Numbered from the stretch's first letter, positions 48,764 through 57,671 are shown. The stretch is 64,000 nucleotides of DNA from Pseudomonadota bacterium (GCA_021792365.1 JAJYUT010000001.1:1-64000); one strand, 5' to 3'. Program-made: numbers and translations. The notes: generated by a model from the sequence alone, not told the origin.

Positions 48764-49711
48764 TCAGGCCGGCGCGATTCGCCGGCGCGTGGGGATGGTC
48801 ATGGCCGCCACGCCGAACACCACGCAGACGAGGCCGATCCAGGCCGTCGATGCGAGGCTCTCGCCGAGGAAGACGACGCCGATGGCGACGCCGATCGGCA
48901 CGCGCAGATAGGCCTGGGACGTGGTGCCGACCGAACCCAGGGTGTGGAGCAGCCGGAAATAGATCGTGAAGGCGAGCGCGGTGGAGAACACCGAAAGGCC
49001 GATCAGGGCGCCGACGGAATCGGCGGAAGGCGCGAGGGTCCACGGCCGGTCGACCACGAGGCCGAGGGGGATGAGGATGGCGGCACCGCAGAGCATCGAG
49101 CCGGTCGCGGGCACCATCGGGTCCAGCCCCTTGAAGTTGCGGCCGAAGATGGCGGCGCCGGCATAGCAGATGGTGGCAGCGATGATCGCAAGCTGCGCGG
49201 TCAGGTCCCGGCCGAGCCCGTCCAGCGCCGCGAGCCCGACAATCAGGCAGATCCCCGCGAGGCCCGCCACGACGCCGAACAGCCGCCGCGCCGTGACCGC
49301 TTCCTGCCGCAGGATCGCGGCGGCCAGCAGGAAGGTGAAGATCGGCGAGGTCGAGTTGAGGATGGTGGCGAGGCCGGCATCGACCGTCTGCTCCGCCCAG
49401 GCGATCAGGGTGAAAGGGATGACGCTGTTGAGGCAGGCCTGCACCAGGAAGCGCAGCCAGAGCCGCCGATCCTTCGGGAACCGCACCCGGCGCAGGCGCA
49501 TCACCAGCAGCAGGAGCGCGCCGGCGATCAGCGTGCGCACGGCGATCAGCGTCACCGGCGGAATGGTCTCCACGCCGATCTTGATGAAGCTGTAGGACGC
49601 ACCCCAGAGCGTTGCCAAGAGCGCTAGCAGGACGAGTTCCAGCGCGAGGCTCGGAGGGCGGGCGGTGCGGTCGGTCAAGGTCTCTCGCGCGGCGTGTGGA
49701 CAGAGGCGCAT
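48764..49711 (-). CDS. EamA/DMT-family transporter
   Basis: A 315-residue membrane protein with ten hydrophobic segments in two EamA repeats (LALELVLLALLATLWGASYSFIKIGVETIPPVTLIAVRTLIAGALLLL; second half from DLTAQLAIIAATICYAGAAIFGRN). LNSVIPFTLIAWAEQTVDAGLATILNSTSPIFTFLLAA is a strong family match. Substrate unknown. Start at 49711 is uncertain because the first 20 residues are not hydrophobic; a later start is possible. Confidence 0.85.
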   Translation of the reverse strand: MRLCPHAARETLTDRTARPPSLALELVLLALLATLWGASYSFIKIGVETIPPVTLIAVRTLIAGALLLLVMRLRRVRFPKDRRLWLRFLVQACLNSVIPFTLIAWAEQTVDAGLATILNSTSPIFTFLLAAAILRQEAVTARRLFGVVAGLAGICLIVGLAALDGLGRDLTAQLAIIAATICYAGAAIFGRNFKGLDPMVPATGSMLCGAAILIPLGLVVDRPWTLAPSADSVGALIGLSVFSTALAFTIYFRLLHTLGSVGTTSQAYLRVPIGVAIGVVFLGESLASTAWIGLVCVVFGVAAMTIPTRRRIAPA

Positions 49712-49860
49712 CGTGCCACAAGCCGGGGGCGGAATCAGGCAGCAACAATTCGGTGCAAGCCGAACAACCGAACCGGCGAAGTTGCCGGTTGGAAAGCGGG
49801 GACCGCGCCGTTATCGTGACCCGCTCGAAGAAGGGGAGATCGTCATGAGGGCCAGTGTCC

Positions 49861-50967
49861 ATGACCGTTGCCGCGGCTGATCCCGGCGCGCAGGCGTTGC
49901 GGCCGCCAGCGGCGCGCCTGCTGGACGAGGGCGATTCCGCGCCCTTCGTGCACGCCCACGACCATGGGGGCACGCTTACTGGCTCCAACAGCGACGCGCT
50001 TGCCGGCAAGCCGATCCTGCTGCTGTTCTGCCCGTCCGTGCAAGATGAGAGCCTGGCGGCAGGGCTGCGCGCCTTCGGCGCGGCGGCCGGGAAGCTGTCC
50101 GCGCTGCACGCGACGTTGCTCGTCATCTGCCGCAGCCCCGCCGAGGCGAACGCCAAGGCGCGCGCGGGGCTTGCTTTGCCCTTCGCCCTGCTGGCCGATC
50201 CCAACGCCGCCATCTTCAAGGGCTATGGCGTCGACCCCCATCCGGCCGTGCCGGCCTTGACCTTGTTCATCCTCGATGCCGGCCATCGCGTGGCGCGCGT
50301 GCTGGATCGCGGCGAGCCGAAGGCGCTGGTCGAGGAGACGATCGCGACCATCGAGCGGCTGGCGACGGCGCGTCCGGCAACGCGCCTGCTGCAATCGCAT
50401 CCGCCGGTGCTGGTGCTGCCGCGCATGCTGCGCGCGGAGGATTGCGCGTTCCTGGCCCAAGTGTGGAGCCGCAAGGTGCCGGAACACGCCACCGACGGCT
50501 TCACCAATGCGGGCAACGCCAGCGAGCGCGGCGATTTCAAGGTCGTCCATGACGGCGCCTATGGCAAAGCGGTCGAGTACATCGTGCAGGACCCGGCGCT
50601 GCAGGGCTTCATCGACGCGCGTTTTCGCCGGCGTCTGCTGCCGGAGATCAACCGGGCATTCCAGGCCAAGGGGCTGAAACGCGAGGGCTACCGCATTGCC
50701 GGCTACGAGGCGCGGCAAGGCAGCTTCCTCAACCCGCATCGCGACAACTCCACGCCAGCAAACGCGCATCGGCGCTTCACCATGACCGTCAACCTCAATG
50801 CCGGGGAATACGAGGGCGGCGAGCTGCGCTTCCGCGAATATGGCGAGCAGCTCTATGCCGTGGAGCGGGGCACCGCGATCATCTGGTCCGCCAGCCTGCT
50901 GCACGAGGTGCTGCCGGTCACCAAGGGGCGCCGGCTGGTGCTGGGCGTGCACATGTTCGGGACCTGA
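49861..50967 (+). CDS. Fusion of a peroxiredoxin-like domain and a prolyl-4-hydroxylase-like 2OG-Fe(II) oxygenase
   Basis: A 368-residue protein. About 20-165 resembles AhpC/TSA (LLDEGDSAPFVHAHDHGG, PILLLFCPSVQDESLAAGLRAF, ALLADPNAAIFKGYGV), but the position of the peroxidatic Cys is Ser or Ala; the only nearby Cys precedes the Pro. About 180-368 is a P4H-type domain: NPHRDNS gives the HxD iron ligands, ASLLHEVLPVTKGRRLVLGVHM gives the distal His and the 2-oxoglutarate-binding basic residue. It may hydroxylate a protein side chain, with the first domain binding rather than reducing. I use ATG 49861 over GTG 49855. A tiny ORF (49845-49880) with a good ribosome site overlaps the start. Confidence 0.82.
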   Translation: MTVAAADPGAQALRPPAARLLDEGDSAPFVHAHDHGGTLTGSNSDALAGKPILLLFCPSVQDESLAAGLRAFGAAAGKLSALHATLLVICRSPAEANAKARAGLALPFALLADPNAAIFKGYGVDPHPAVPALTLFILDAGHRVARVLDRGEPKALVEETIATIERLATARPATRLLQSHPPVLVLPRMLRAEDCAFLAQVWSRKVPEHATDGFTNAGNASERGDFKVVHDGAYGKAVEYIVQDPALQGFIDARFRRRLLPEINRAFQAKGLKREGYRIAGYEARQGSFLNPHRDNSTPANAHRRFTMTVNLNAGEYEGGELRFREYGEQLYAVERGTAIIWSASLLHEVLPVTKGRRLVLGVHMFGT

Positions 50968-50994
50968 CGCGCGAACCGCGTCGGTTCGGCGCCG

Positions 50995-51168
50995 CTAGGT
51001 CTTGGCGCTGGAATTCGGGTTGCGCCGGTCCTTGCGGGCGACGCCGCCCTTTGAGCCTTTCGACCCGCCGTTCCATTGCTGCGCCTTTCGCACGGCATCG
51101 CCGCCCTGACGGTCGGGCGATTTCGCCTTGTCGCTGCCGCTGCCGCGCTTGCCGGTCCGCATCGCCAT
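50995..51168 (-). CDS. Small basic Gly/Ser/Lys-rich protein
   Basis: A 57-residue gene: [23 protein letters not shown], then [34 protein letters not shown] textbook GGAGG lies seven bases before the ATG at 51168, and the composition (very basic, disordered) is unlike antisense noise. No family recognised. It faces the fusion gene at 49861 (convergent, 27 bases between stops) and diverges from the alcohol dehydrogenase. A nucleoid- or stress-related role is a guess. Confidence 0.7.
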   Translation of the reverse strand: MAMRTGKRGSGSDKAKSPDRQGGDAVRKAQQWNGGSKGSKGGVARKDRRNPNSSAKT

Positions 51169-51279
51169 GAAACCTCCTCGCCTGCCGACGACAACAGGAG
51201 AGACACGCCCGCGTTGCGCGGAACGCGAAAGGCCGATCGCTCTTTACAGGACAGGCGAACCGGATCGACGGAGCAGGAC

Positions 51280-52554
51280 ATGAAGGCGCTGTGCTGGGAG
51301 GGGAAGGGGGACATTCGCTATGAGGAGGTGCCCGACCCCCGGATCGAGCACGAGCGCGACGCGATCGTGAAGGTTTCGTCCTGCGCCATCTGCGGCTCCG
51401 ACCTCCATCTCTATGACGGCTTCGTGCCGGGCATGCAGAAGGGCGACGTGATCGGCCATGAGTTCATGGGCGAGGTGGTCGAGGTCGGGCGCGGCAACAG
51501 CAAGCTCAAGGTCGGCGACCGGGTGGTGGTGCCCTTCACCATCTGCTGCGGGGAGTGCGAGCAGTGCCGCCGCGGCAATTTCTCGGTCTGCGAGACCAGC
51601 AACCGCAACAAGGAGGTCGCCGACAAGATGTTCGGCCATACCACGGCCGGGCTGTTCGGCTACACCCATCTGACCGGCGGCTATGCGGGCGGCCAGGCGG
51701 AATATGTGCGCGTGCCCTATGCCGACGTCGCGCCGGTGAAGGTGCCGAGCACGCTGACCGACGAGCAGGTGCTGTTCCTGGGCGATATCTTCCCCACCGG
51801 CTGGCAGGCGGTGGTGCAATGCGACATCCAGCCGACCGACGTGGTGGCGATCTGGGGCGCGGGGCCGGTCGGGCAGTTCTGCGTGCGCAGCGCGGTGCTG
51901 CTGGGCGCGAGGAAGGTCATCGTCATCGACCGCCTGCCGGAGCGCCTGACCATGGCGCTGGCTGGGGGCGCCGACGTCGCGATCAATTTCGAGGAGGAGA
52001 AGGTGCTGGCGCGGCTCAACGACCTCACCAGCGGCAAGGGCCCGGACAAGTGCATCGACGCGGTCGGGCTCGAGGCGCATGCGATGGGCAGCATCGACAG
52101 CATGATGGACCGCGCCAAGCAGGCGGTGATGCTGGAGACCGACCGGCCGCACGTGCTGCGCGAGATGTTCATGGCCTGCCGGCCGGCGGGCGTCGTCTCC
52201 ATACCCGGCGTCTATGGCGGGTTGCTCGACAAGATCCCGTTCGGCGCGGTGATGAACAAGGGCCTTACCATCCGCACCGGCCAGACCCATGTGAACCGCT
52301 GGGCCGACGACCTCCTGCGCCGCATCGAGGAGGGGCAGATCGACCCCAGCTTCGTCATCACCCACACGGTGGCGCTCCAGGACGGGCCGGAGATGTACAA
52401 GACCTTCCGCGACAAGCAGGACGGCTGCGTCAAGGTTGTGATGAAGCCGGACGGGCACGCGCGGCATGCCGGAAACGGGCATGGCAACGGCCTGGGCGGC
52501 AACGGGCACGGTCATGGGATTGGCGGCAACGGCCATTCGGGAGCGCGGCCATGA
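51280..52554 (+). CDS. Zinc-dependent alcohol dehydrogenase with Gly/His-rich tail
   Basis: A 424-residue medium-chain dehydrogenase starting [20 protein letters not shown]. The catalytic zinc site uses [10 protein letters not shown] and GHEFMGEV; the structural zinc uses the four Cys of [16 protein letters not shown]. The NAD fold is [23 protein letters not shown]. It resembles the glutathione-independent formaldehyde-dehydrogenase-like branch. The last 25 residues ([27 protein letters not shown]) are a repetitive Gly/Asn/His tail that could bind metal. Stop overlaps the next gene (ATGA). Confidence 0.9.
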   Translation: MKALCWEGKGDIRYEEVPDPRIEHERDAIVKVSSCAICGSDLHLYDGFVPGMQKGDVIGHEFMGEVVEVGRGNSKLKVGDRVVVPFTICCGECEQCRRGNFSVCETSNRNKEVADKMFGHTTAGLFGYTHLTGGYAGGQAEYVRVPYADVAPVKVPSTLTDEQVLFLGDIFPTGWQAVVQCDIQPTDVVAIWGAGPVGQFCVRSAVLLGARKVIVIDRLPERLTMALAGGADVAINFEEEKVLARLNDLTSGKGPDKCIDAVGLEAHAMGSIDSMMDRAKQAVMLETDRPHVLREMFMACRPAGVVSIPGVYGGLLDKIPFGAVMNKGLTIRTGQTHVNRWADDLLRRIEEGQIDPSFVITHTVALQDGPEMYKTFRDKQDGCVKVVMKPDGHARHAGNGHGNGLGGNGHGHGIGGNGHSGARP

Positions 52555-53120
52555 TGACCAAGACCATCGAGCCGGTCCGCCACAGCAATGCGCGCAGCAC
52601 GGCGGACATCGTGGCGCAGGGCCTCGGCCTGTTCAGCATCGCGCTTGGCGCGGCGGAGTTGATGGCGCCGCGCAAGCTGGCCCGCGCGCTGGACATCGAA
52701 GGCCAGGAGCGGCTGTTGCAGGCCTTTGGACTGCGCGAGATCGGGACCGGCATTGGCCTCCTCATGAACGAGCGGCGGGGGCCCTGGCTGTGGGCGCGGG
52801 TCGCGGGCGACGTGCTGGACCTCGCCACTTTGGGCGCCGCGATGGGCACCAGCCGCCGGCGGGAAGCGGTCGCGCTGGCGCTCGGCTCGGTCGCGATGGT
52901 GACCGCGCTGGACATCGCCTGTGCGCGGGCGCTCAGCCAGGATGGGCATGACCAGGAGCAGCGGTGGTACCCGGACTACAGCGCCCGCTCCGGCTTCATG
53001 CGCCCGGTCGAGGAGATGCGCGGCGCGGCGGAGTTCGAAACGCCGCCGGAATACCGCGCCAGCCTGAAGACGTCCGAAGAGCTGCCGCGCACGCCCAACG
53101 CGGCGAATAGGACGGGCTAG
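52551..53120 (+). CDS. Membrane protein coupled to the alcohol dehydrogenase
   Basis: A 189-residue protein. [55 protein letters not shown] and [16 protein letters not shown] form a few short membrane segments; this pattern is the N-terminal part of the cyclase/dehydrase-type proteins that often accompany such dehydrogenases, here without the SRPBCC domain. The tail ([43 protein letters not shown]) is polar. Function unknown. It starts inside the dehydrogenase stop codon. Confidence 0.72.
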   Translation: MMTKTIEPVRHSNARSTADIVAQGLGLFSIALGAAELMAPRKLARALDIEGQERLLQAFGLREIGTGIGLLMNERRGPWLWARVAGDVLDLATLGAAMGTSRRREAVALALGSVAMVTALDIACARALSQDGHDQEQRWYPDYSARSGFMRPVEEMRGAAEFETPPEYRASLKTSEELPRTPNAANRTG

Positions 53121-53425
53121 CGCGCTTTTTTCAGCCGATCGAACGTGGCGAATTCGTGCGCGATCGATGCCTCGATCAGGGCGGCATAGGCTTTTGCGAT
53201 CACCTCTGAATCGGCGCCGAGCCGGCCGGCCTCGGCTTTGACCTTTGCCAGCACATCGTCGATGCGCGCTTCGTCACGGACGGTGTCGCGGCTTCGCTTC
53301 AGGCGCGCGGCTTCGTCGATGTAGTGCAGGCGGTCAGCCAGTAGCGCGACGATCTGCCGGTCGAGCGCGTCGATCTCGGCGCGCACCTCGTCCATGCTGG
53401 CGCAGTGCTTACGCTTGCTTTGCAT
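53117..53425 (-). CDS. Chorismate mutase, small AroQ/PchB-like
   Basis: A 102-residue helical protein. The AroQ pattern is MDEVRAEIDALDRQIVALLADRLHYIDEAARLKRSRDTVRDEARIDDVLAKVKAEA, with Arg and Lys at the usual substrate positions (the Arg of LADR, LKR, DEAR). VIAKAYAALIEASIAHE ends the fold. The start is uncertain: ATG 53425 overlaps tyrA by 17 bases, or ATG 53395. PchB-like proteins may also act as isochorismate pyruvate lyase. Last gene of the tyrosine operon. Confidence 0.82.
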   Translation of the reverse strand: MQSKRKHCASMDEVRAEIDALDRQIVALLADRLHYIDEAARLKRSRDTVRDEARIDDVLAKVKAEAGRLGADSEVIAKAYAALIEASIAHEFATFDRLKKAR

Positions 53426-54293
53426 CGATGATCGAGCGCCGGACGGCGCGGGTGCGGGTGAACCAGTCTTCGAGCTTCTCGCCCTCGCCCCAGCGGATCG
53501 CGCGCTGCAAGGCGGTCAGATCCTCGCTGAAGCGGCCGAGCATCTCGAGAACCGCCTCGCGGTTGTTGAGGAAGATGTCGCGCCACATGATCGGGTTGGA
53601 GGCGGCGATGCGGGTGAAATCGCGGAAGCCGCTGGCCGAGAACTTGATGACCTCGCGCTGGGTATGCTCCTCCAGGCCGGTCGCGGTGCCGACGATGGTG
53701 TAGGCGATGAGGTGCGGCAGGTGCGAGGTGATGGCGAGCACCTGGTCGTGGTGCATCGGCTCCATCGTCTCCACCATCGCGCCCATGCGGGTCCAGAATT
53801 CGGACAGCTTCGCCGCGGCGGCCTCGTCCCAGCCGGGCAGCGGCGTCAGGATGGTCCAGCGGCCCTCGAACAATTCGGCGAAGCCGGCGGCCGGGCCGGA
53901 ATGCTCCGTGCCGGCGATCGGGTGGCCGGGGATGAAATGCACGTGGTCCGGCACTAGGGGGCCGAGATCGCGCAGGACCGCCTGCTTCACCGAGCCGACA
54001 TCGCTGAGGATGCTGCCGGACTTGAGGTGCGGCGCGATCGCCTGCCCCACCTCGGCATAGGCGCCGATCGGCACGCAGACCAGAGTGAGGTCGGCATCCC
54101 GCACCGCCGCGCCGGGCTCGGCGTGGCATGAATCGCCAAGCTTCAGCTCGGCGGCGACCTTGCGCACCTCCTCCGAGATGTCCGCGATGGCGATGTGTTT
54201 CGCCAGGCCCTGCTGGCGCGCGGCGCGGGCGATCGAGGAGCCGATGAGGCCAATGCCGATGATCGCGATCCGGTCGAACAAAGCTGCGGTCAT
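53409..54293 (-). CDS. tyrA: Prephenate / cyclohexadienyl dehydrogenase
   Basis: A 294-residue enzyme. RIAIIGIGLIGSSIARAARQQG is the NAD motif; GHPIAGTEHSG carries the catalytic His of TyrA; DHVHFIPGHPIAG and AITSHLPHLIAYTIVG complete the active site. It oxidises prephenate (or arogenate) toward tyrosine. No ACT domain, so feedback control probably lies elsewhere in the operon. ATGA overlap with hisC upstream. Confidence 0.94.
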   Translation of the reverse strand: MTAALFDRIAIIGIGLIGSSIARAARQQGLAKHIAIADISEEVRKVAAELKLGDSCHAEPGAAVRDADLTLVCVPIGAYAEVGQAIAPHLKSGSILSDVGSVKQAVLRDLGPLVPDHVHFIPGHPIAGTEHSGPAAGFAELFEGRWTILTPLPGWDEAAAAKLSEFWTRMGAMVETMEPMHHDQVLAITSHLPHLIAYTIVGTATGLEEHTQREVIKFSASGFRDFTRIAASNPIMWRDIFLNNREAVLEMLGRFSEDLTALQRAIRWGEGEKLEDWFTRTRAVRRSIIDAKQA

Positions 54294-55390
54294 TGCGTCG
54301 CCGCTCCCTTCACGAAGGCCTCGAGCGCGTCGGCGCAGGCCTTGACCGCGCTTTCCTCCGCGATGGTGACGCGCAGGCAGTCCGGCAAGCCATAGGCCGC
54401 GACGCGACGCGGCAGGATGCGGCGGGAATGCAGGAATTTCAGCGCCGCCTCGGCACCCAGCTTGGGATCCGAGGGAAACTTCACCAGCACGAAATTGGCG
54501 ACGCTGGGATAGGGATGCAGCCCAAGCGCACGCATGCGCTGCGCAAACCAGGGCAACCAGTGATCGTTGTGCGCCCGGGCCCTGTCCAGGTGCGCGCGGT
54601 CGGCGAGCGCGGCGATGCCGGCGGCCTGCGCGGGCGCCGGCACGTTGAAGGGGCCGCGGATGCGGTTCAGCACGTCGGCCACCGCGGGCGGGCAAAAGGC
54701 CCAGCCGAGCCGCAGGGAGGCGAGGCCGAAGATCTTCGAGAAGGTGCGCGTCATCACCACGTTGCCGGCGCCGCGCACCATGTCGAGGCCGGATTCGTAG
54801 TCCGGCAGGTCGACATATTCGGCATAGGCCGCATCGATGACCAGCAGGACATCGTCCGGCAGGCCGGCGCGCAGGCGCTCCAGTTCCGCTTTGGTCACGT
54901 AACTGCCGGTGGGATTATTGGGGTTGGCGACGAAGCAGATGCGGGTGCGCGGCGTCACCGCCTGCAGCAGCGCATCGACATCCGTGCGCAGGTCGGTTTC
55001 CCGGGCGGCGACCGGCGTCGCGCCGACGGATTTGGCCGCGATCGGGTAGACCAGGAAGCCGTGCCGGGAATAGAGCACCTCGTCGCCCGGCCCCGCATAG
55101 GCGCGCACCAGCAATTGCAGCACGTCGTCCGAGCCGGCGCCGCACACGACCTGTTCCGGATCGAGGCCGTAGGCGCGGCCGATCGCGTTGCGCAATTCCT
55201 TCGACGCGCCGTCGGGATAGCGGTGCAGCTCCGCCGCCAAGGCGCGATAGGCCTCGATCGCCTTGGGGCTCGCGCCCAGCGCGCCCTCGTTGGAGGCCAT
55301 GCGATGGACCGGCCCCTCGCCCGGCAGCGAATGATCGCCCGGCACATAGGCCGCGATGTCCAGGATGCCGGGACGCACGTTCAGCGACAT
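54290..55390 (-). CDS. hisC: Histidinol-phosphate / aromatic aminotransferase
   Basis: A 366-residue class I/II aminotransferase starting MSLNVRPGILDIAAYVPGDH. The PLP Lys is in TRTFSKIFGLASLRLGW, with the Asp/Tyr of VIDAAYAEY and NPNNPTGSYV before it. The sequence is HisC-like, but the location inside the chorismate mutase-tyrA operon suggests it makes tyrosine and phenylalanine from their keto acids, a double role known for HisC in several bacteria. Coupled to tyrA by a four-base overlap. Confidence 0.9.
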   Translation of the reverse strand: MSLNVRPGILDIAAYVPGDHSLPGEGPVHRMASNEGALGASPKAIEAYRALAAELHRYPDGASKELRNAIGRAYGLDPEQVVCGAGSDDVLQLLVRAYAGPGDEVLYSRHGFLVYPIAAKSVGATPVAARETDLRTDVDALLQAVTPRTRICFVANPNNPTGSYVTKAELERLRAGLPDDVLLVIDAAYAEYVDLPDYESGLDMVRGAGNVVMTRTFSKIFGLASLRLGWAFCPPAVADVLNRIRGPFNVPAPAQAAGIAALADRAHLDRARAHNDHWLPWFAQRMRALGLHPYPSVANFVLVKFPSDPKLGAEAALKFLHSRRILPRRVAAYGLPDCLRVTIAEESAVKACADALEAFVKGAATQ

Positions 55391-55413
55391 GTCGTTCAAC
55401 CTCGAAAAGCTCT

Positions 55414-56316
55414 TCACTGAGCCGCGGCGGAGTCCGCGGTCTCGGCGAGGTCGGTCGCGCGCAGCGGCGCGGCGTAGCTGCCGAGCATGCGCACCTCCGC
55501 GCCGAGCGCGGCCGCGGCGGCGGCGATTTCCGCCTCGATCTCCGGCGCGAAGCCGGCGACGTCCAGCAGCCAGTCGCAGCCCTTGCCCGCGCGGTCGAGG
55601 CACAGCGCCTCATCCGGCCGCAGCGCCTTGGCGGCGGCCAGGACCGCGCGGCGCGAACGCGCCGCCTTGAGCGCCAGCACGATCCAGCTGCGGTCCTCGC
55701 CGGTCGGCTCGTTGGGCGCGCGGCCGATCACCATGGCCTGCGCCTTGGGGTCGCGCACATTGCCAACATCGCCGAATGGCAGGCGGCCCATCACATGCGG
55801 CACGCCCTCGCTCCTCTCCAGCAGGAGCGGCCACCAGGGGCTGCGCTCCCCCAGGCGCGGCATCGGCAGGATGCCGACGGTGGCCTTGCCGCGGGCGACG
55901 GCACTCAGCACGTCGGTGCCGGCGGGCAGCGGCGTGATCTTCACGCGGCTGCCGTAATGGTCGCGCGCCAGGTCCCACAAAGCGGTGTCGTCCTTTGGCG
56001 CCTGCACCGCCACCACGAAAGGGCCTTCGACCTGCAGCAGGGCCGAAATCATCTCGCGCCACATGCGCACGATCACCGCCTTGGGCAGCCGGCCGCTGTG
56101 GCGCGCCACCAACCGGCGCAGGATCAGTGCCTCGCGCGCGGGGCGGATGAACTTGGCGCCGTCGGCCGGGGTCCCGCCCAGGGGCTGAACGCGCGCCTTC
56201 ACCTCCCCCACCTGGACGGCAAGGTCGGTGCGCCGCATCAACAGGTCGTGGAGCTGACTGTCGATCGCGTCGATCTCGGCGCGCAGGGCCGCAAGCTGCT
56301 GGTCGGGGCCGGTCAT
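55414..56316 (-). CDS. Chorismate mutase with degenerate prephenate-dehydratase/ACT-like tail
   Basis: A 300-residue protein. Residues 1-95 are an AroQ chorismate mutase (LAALRAEIDAIDSQLHDLLMRRTDLAVQVGEVKAR, RPAREALILRRLVARHSG). About 100-215 resembles the first lobe of prephenate dehydratase (PLPAGTDVLSAVARGKATVGILPM, DPKAQAMVIGRAPNEP), but the TRF catalytic motif before FLVIGR is replaced by QAM. About 220-295 is ACT-like (LLDVAGF ... VRMLGSYAAPL). Normal P-proteins are about 360 residues. So the mutase is probably active, the dehydratase part probably not, and the tail may bind effector. First gene of the operon. Confidence 0.82.
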   Translation of the reverse strand: MTGPDQQLAALRAEIDAIDSQLHDLLMRRTDLAVQVGEVKARVQPLGGTPADGAKFIRPAREALILRRLVARHSGRLPKAVIVRMWREMISALLQVEGPFVVAVQAPKDDTALWDLARDHYGSRVKITPLPAGTDVLSAVARGKATVGILPMPRLGERSPWWPLLLERSEGVPHVMGRLPFGDVGNVRDPKAQAMVIGRAPNEPTGEDRSWIVLALKAARSRRAVLAAAKALRPDEALCLDRAGKGCDWLLDVAGFAPEIEAEIAAAAAALGAEVRMLGSYAAPLRATDLAETADSAAAQ

Positions 56317-56462
56317 TCGTTCAGGTCCGGGTGGGTGTCCTGGTTGCAAAGCCACCCGGGCAGAGCCGGGAAAGGGCGCTCAGTGATAGTCCGGGAGGGC
56401 GGGAAAGCAAAGGGGCGAAATGGGCGCAGGCGGGGTCGAATCCGACAAAAATGCTGGTAGTC

Positions 56463-56491
56463 CATGGGGTAAACACGGCAGTCGCCCCATG
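56463..56491. terminator. Inverted repeat after the DUF6188-like pseudogene
   Basis: CATGGGG (56463-56469) and CCCCATG (56485-56491) are perfect seven-base arms around a 15-base loop, nine bases past the pseudogene stop. It may stop transcripts coming from the methyltransferase. The rest of 56317-56499 holds nothing I can identify. Confidence 0.35.
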
Positions 56492-56499
56492 CGGAGCGC

Positions 56500-56916
56500 C
56501 TAGAAGACGGCCATTTTGCCCCCACCCATGGCAATCAACGCCCCACCTCCCGAAAAATTGAGCTGCCACGCTTCATAGCCGGACGACATGTTCAAGGCCT
56601 CAAACACGAGGCCATTGCCGAAGTCGAAGCTGAGATCCAGTCGCAGGCCGGACAATAGCGCAATGAATGCTTTTGCCGACGATCACATCATGAATTGACT
56701 TCCGCGCATCCACCGCCGTAGGCAAGCCAAACTTCTGGCCGTCATCCTCGCTCGTGAGCCGGATACCGTCAGGACTGAATACACGCCAGGGACACTCCCT
56801 GTGAGCGTCGCGACCTCCTCGATCTTAAACCACCATTGAAACTCGTCGCGGTCCACTGAAGCCAGTTTGCGGCCAGCGAGATGTTCGAGAAAGGTCTGAA
56901 CTCTCGGATCGATCAA
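56500..56916 (-). pseudogene. Frame-broken DUF6188-like gene
   Basis: Reading with two frame changes gives one coherent protein of about 138 residues: LIDPRVQTFLEHLAGRKLASV ... FQWWFKIEEVATLTGS, then WRVFSPDGIRLTSEDDGQKFGLPTAVDARKSIHDVIVGKA, then FIALLSGLRLDLSFDFGNGLVFEALNMSSGYEAWQL ... LIAMGGGKMAVF and stop. The end, with L-xx-FxxGxxxE ... YEAW ... GGG-xAVF, matches the DUF6188 pattern of small proteins, some of which sit in immunity or toxin loci. A TTG start with GAGGTG before it overlaps the methyltransferase stop (TTGA). Breaks fall near residues 43 and 87. Sequencing error or real decay cannot be separated here. Confidence 0.65.
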
Positions 56917-57671
56917 ATTGGCACCTCGGAATCTGGAACATTGCGCGTAGCCGGCGCGGGGATGCCAAGGGGGGCGGAGAAGCGCACGCGGCGTTTCACG
57001 GCCTTGACGGGCGTGCCGCCGTAGAGCTGCTTCATCGCCTCGACCAGGATGACGCCGGAGAAAGTGCTGAACCAGCGGCGGCCGATACGCTCCCAGCCCG
57101 GCGCGGCCTTGAGCCAGAAGCGCCAGGAGAACGGCATGAAGAGGAGCGCGCGCTCGGTCTGCAGCGGGGTGAAGCCGTTGCTGCGCAAGAGGCGCGTCAC
57201 CTGGGTCTGGGTGAAGGGCTGGCCGTGGCCGAAAGGCGTGCGCTCGAGATGCGACCACGCGCTGCGCCGGTTGGGCACCACCACCATCAAGCGCCCGCCG
57301 CCCGCCAGCACGCGCCAGCATTCCTGCAGCATGTCGCCGGGATGCTCGCTCGATTCCAGCGCGTGGACCAGCAGCACGCGGTCGATGGAATTGTCCTGGA
57401 ACGGCAGCTCGATCTCGTCGGACAGAACGGTCATGCCCGCCCCGTCGCGCGGCCAGGGCATCACGCCCTGCGCGGCCGGCATGACGGCGCCGATCCGCTC
57501 CGCCTCGCCCAGGAACTGGCGCAGATAAGGGACCGCGTAGCCGATGCCGAGCAGGCGCTGGTTGGTGAGGTCCGGCCACAGGCCGCGGATGCGCAGGCGC
57601 AGCAGATGGCGCGCGGTATGGCCGATCTCCCGGTCATAGAAATGCTTGAGGTCGCCGACGTCCTGCCACAT
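56913..57671 (-). CDS. Class I SAM-dependent methyltransferase
   Basis: A 252-residue protein, MWQDVGDLKHFYDREIGHTARHLLRLRIRGLWPDL then LLGIGYAVPYLRQFLGEAERIGAVMPAAQG, the SAM-binding loop, then LPFQDNSIDRVLLVHALESSEHPGDMLQECWRVLAGGGRLMVVVPNRRSAWSHLERTPFGHGQPFT, a Methyltransf_11 core. This family usually lies beside gloB in Alphaproteobacteria, as here (divergent, 121 bases). Substrate unknown. Its stop overlaps the TTG of the broken DUF6188-like gene. Confidence 0.87.
   Translation of the reverse strand: MWQDVGDLKHFYDREIGHTARHLLRLRIRGLWPDLTNQRLLGIGYAVPYLRQFLGEAERIGAVMPAAQGVMPWPRDGAGMTVLSDEIELPFQDNSIDRVLLVHALESSEHPGDMLQECWRVLAGGGRLMVVVPNRRSAWSHLERTPFGHGQPFTQTQVTRLLRSNGFTPLQTERALLFMPFSWRFWLKAAPGWERIGRRWFSTFSGVILVEAMKQLYGGTPVKAVKRRVRFSAPLGIPAPATRNVPDSEVPI

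Noticed and set aside
54290-55390. hisC as part of a histidine operon
   Set aside because: No other his genes are nearby; it is embedded between chorismate mutase and tyrA.
56430-56470. tRNA-like T-arm (GGGGTCGAATCCGAC)
   Set aside because: Arms do not pair as a T-stem, the loop is off by one base, and no acceptor stem or CCA end is found within range.
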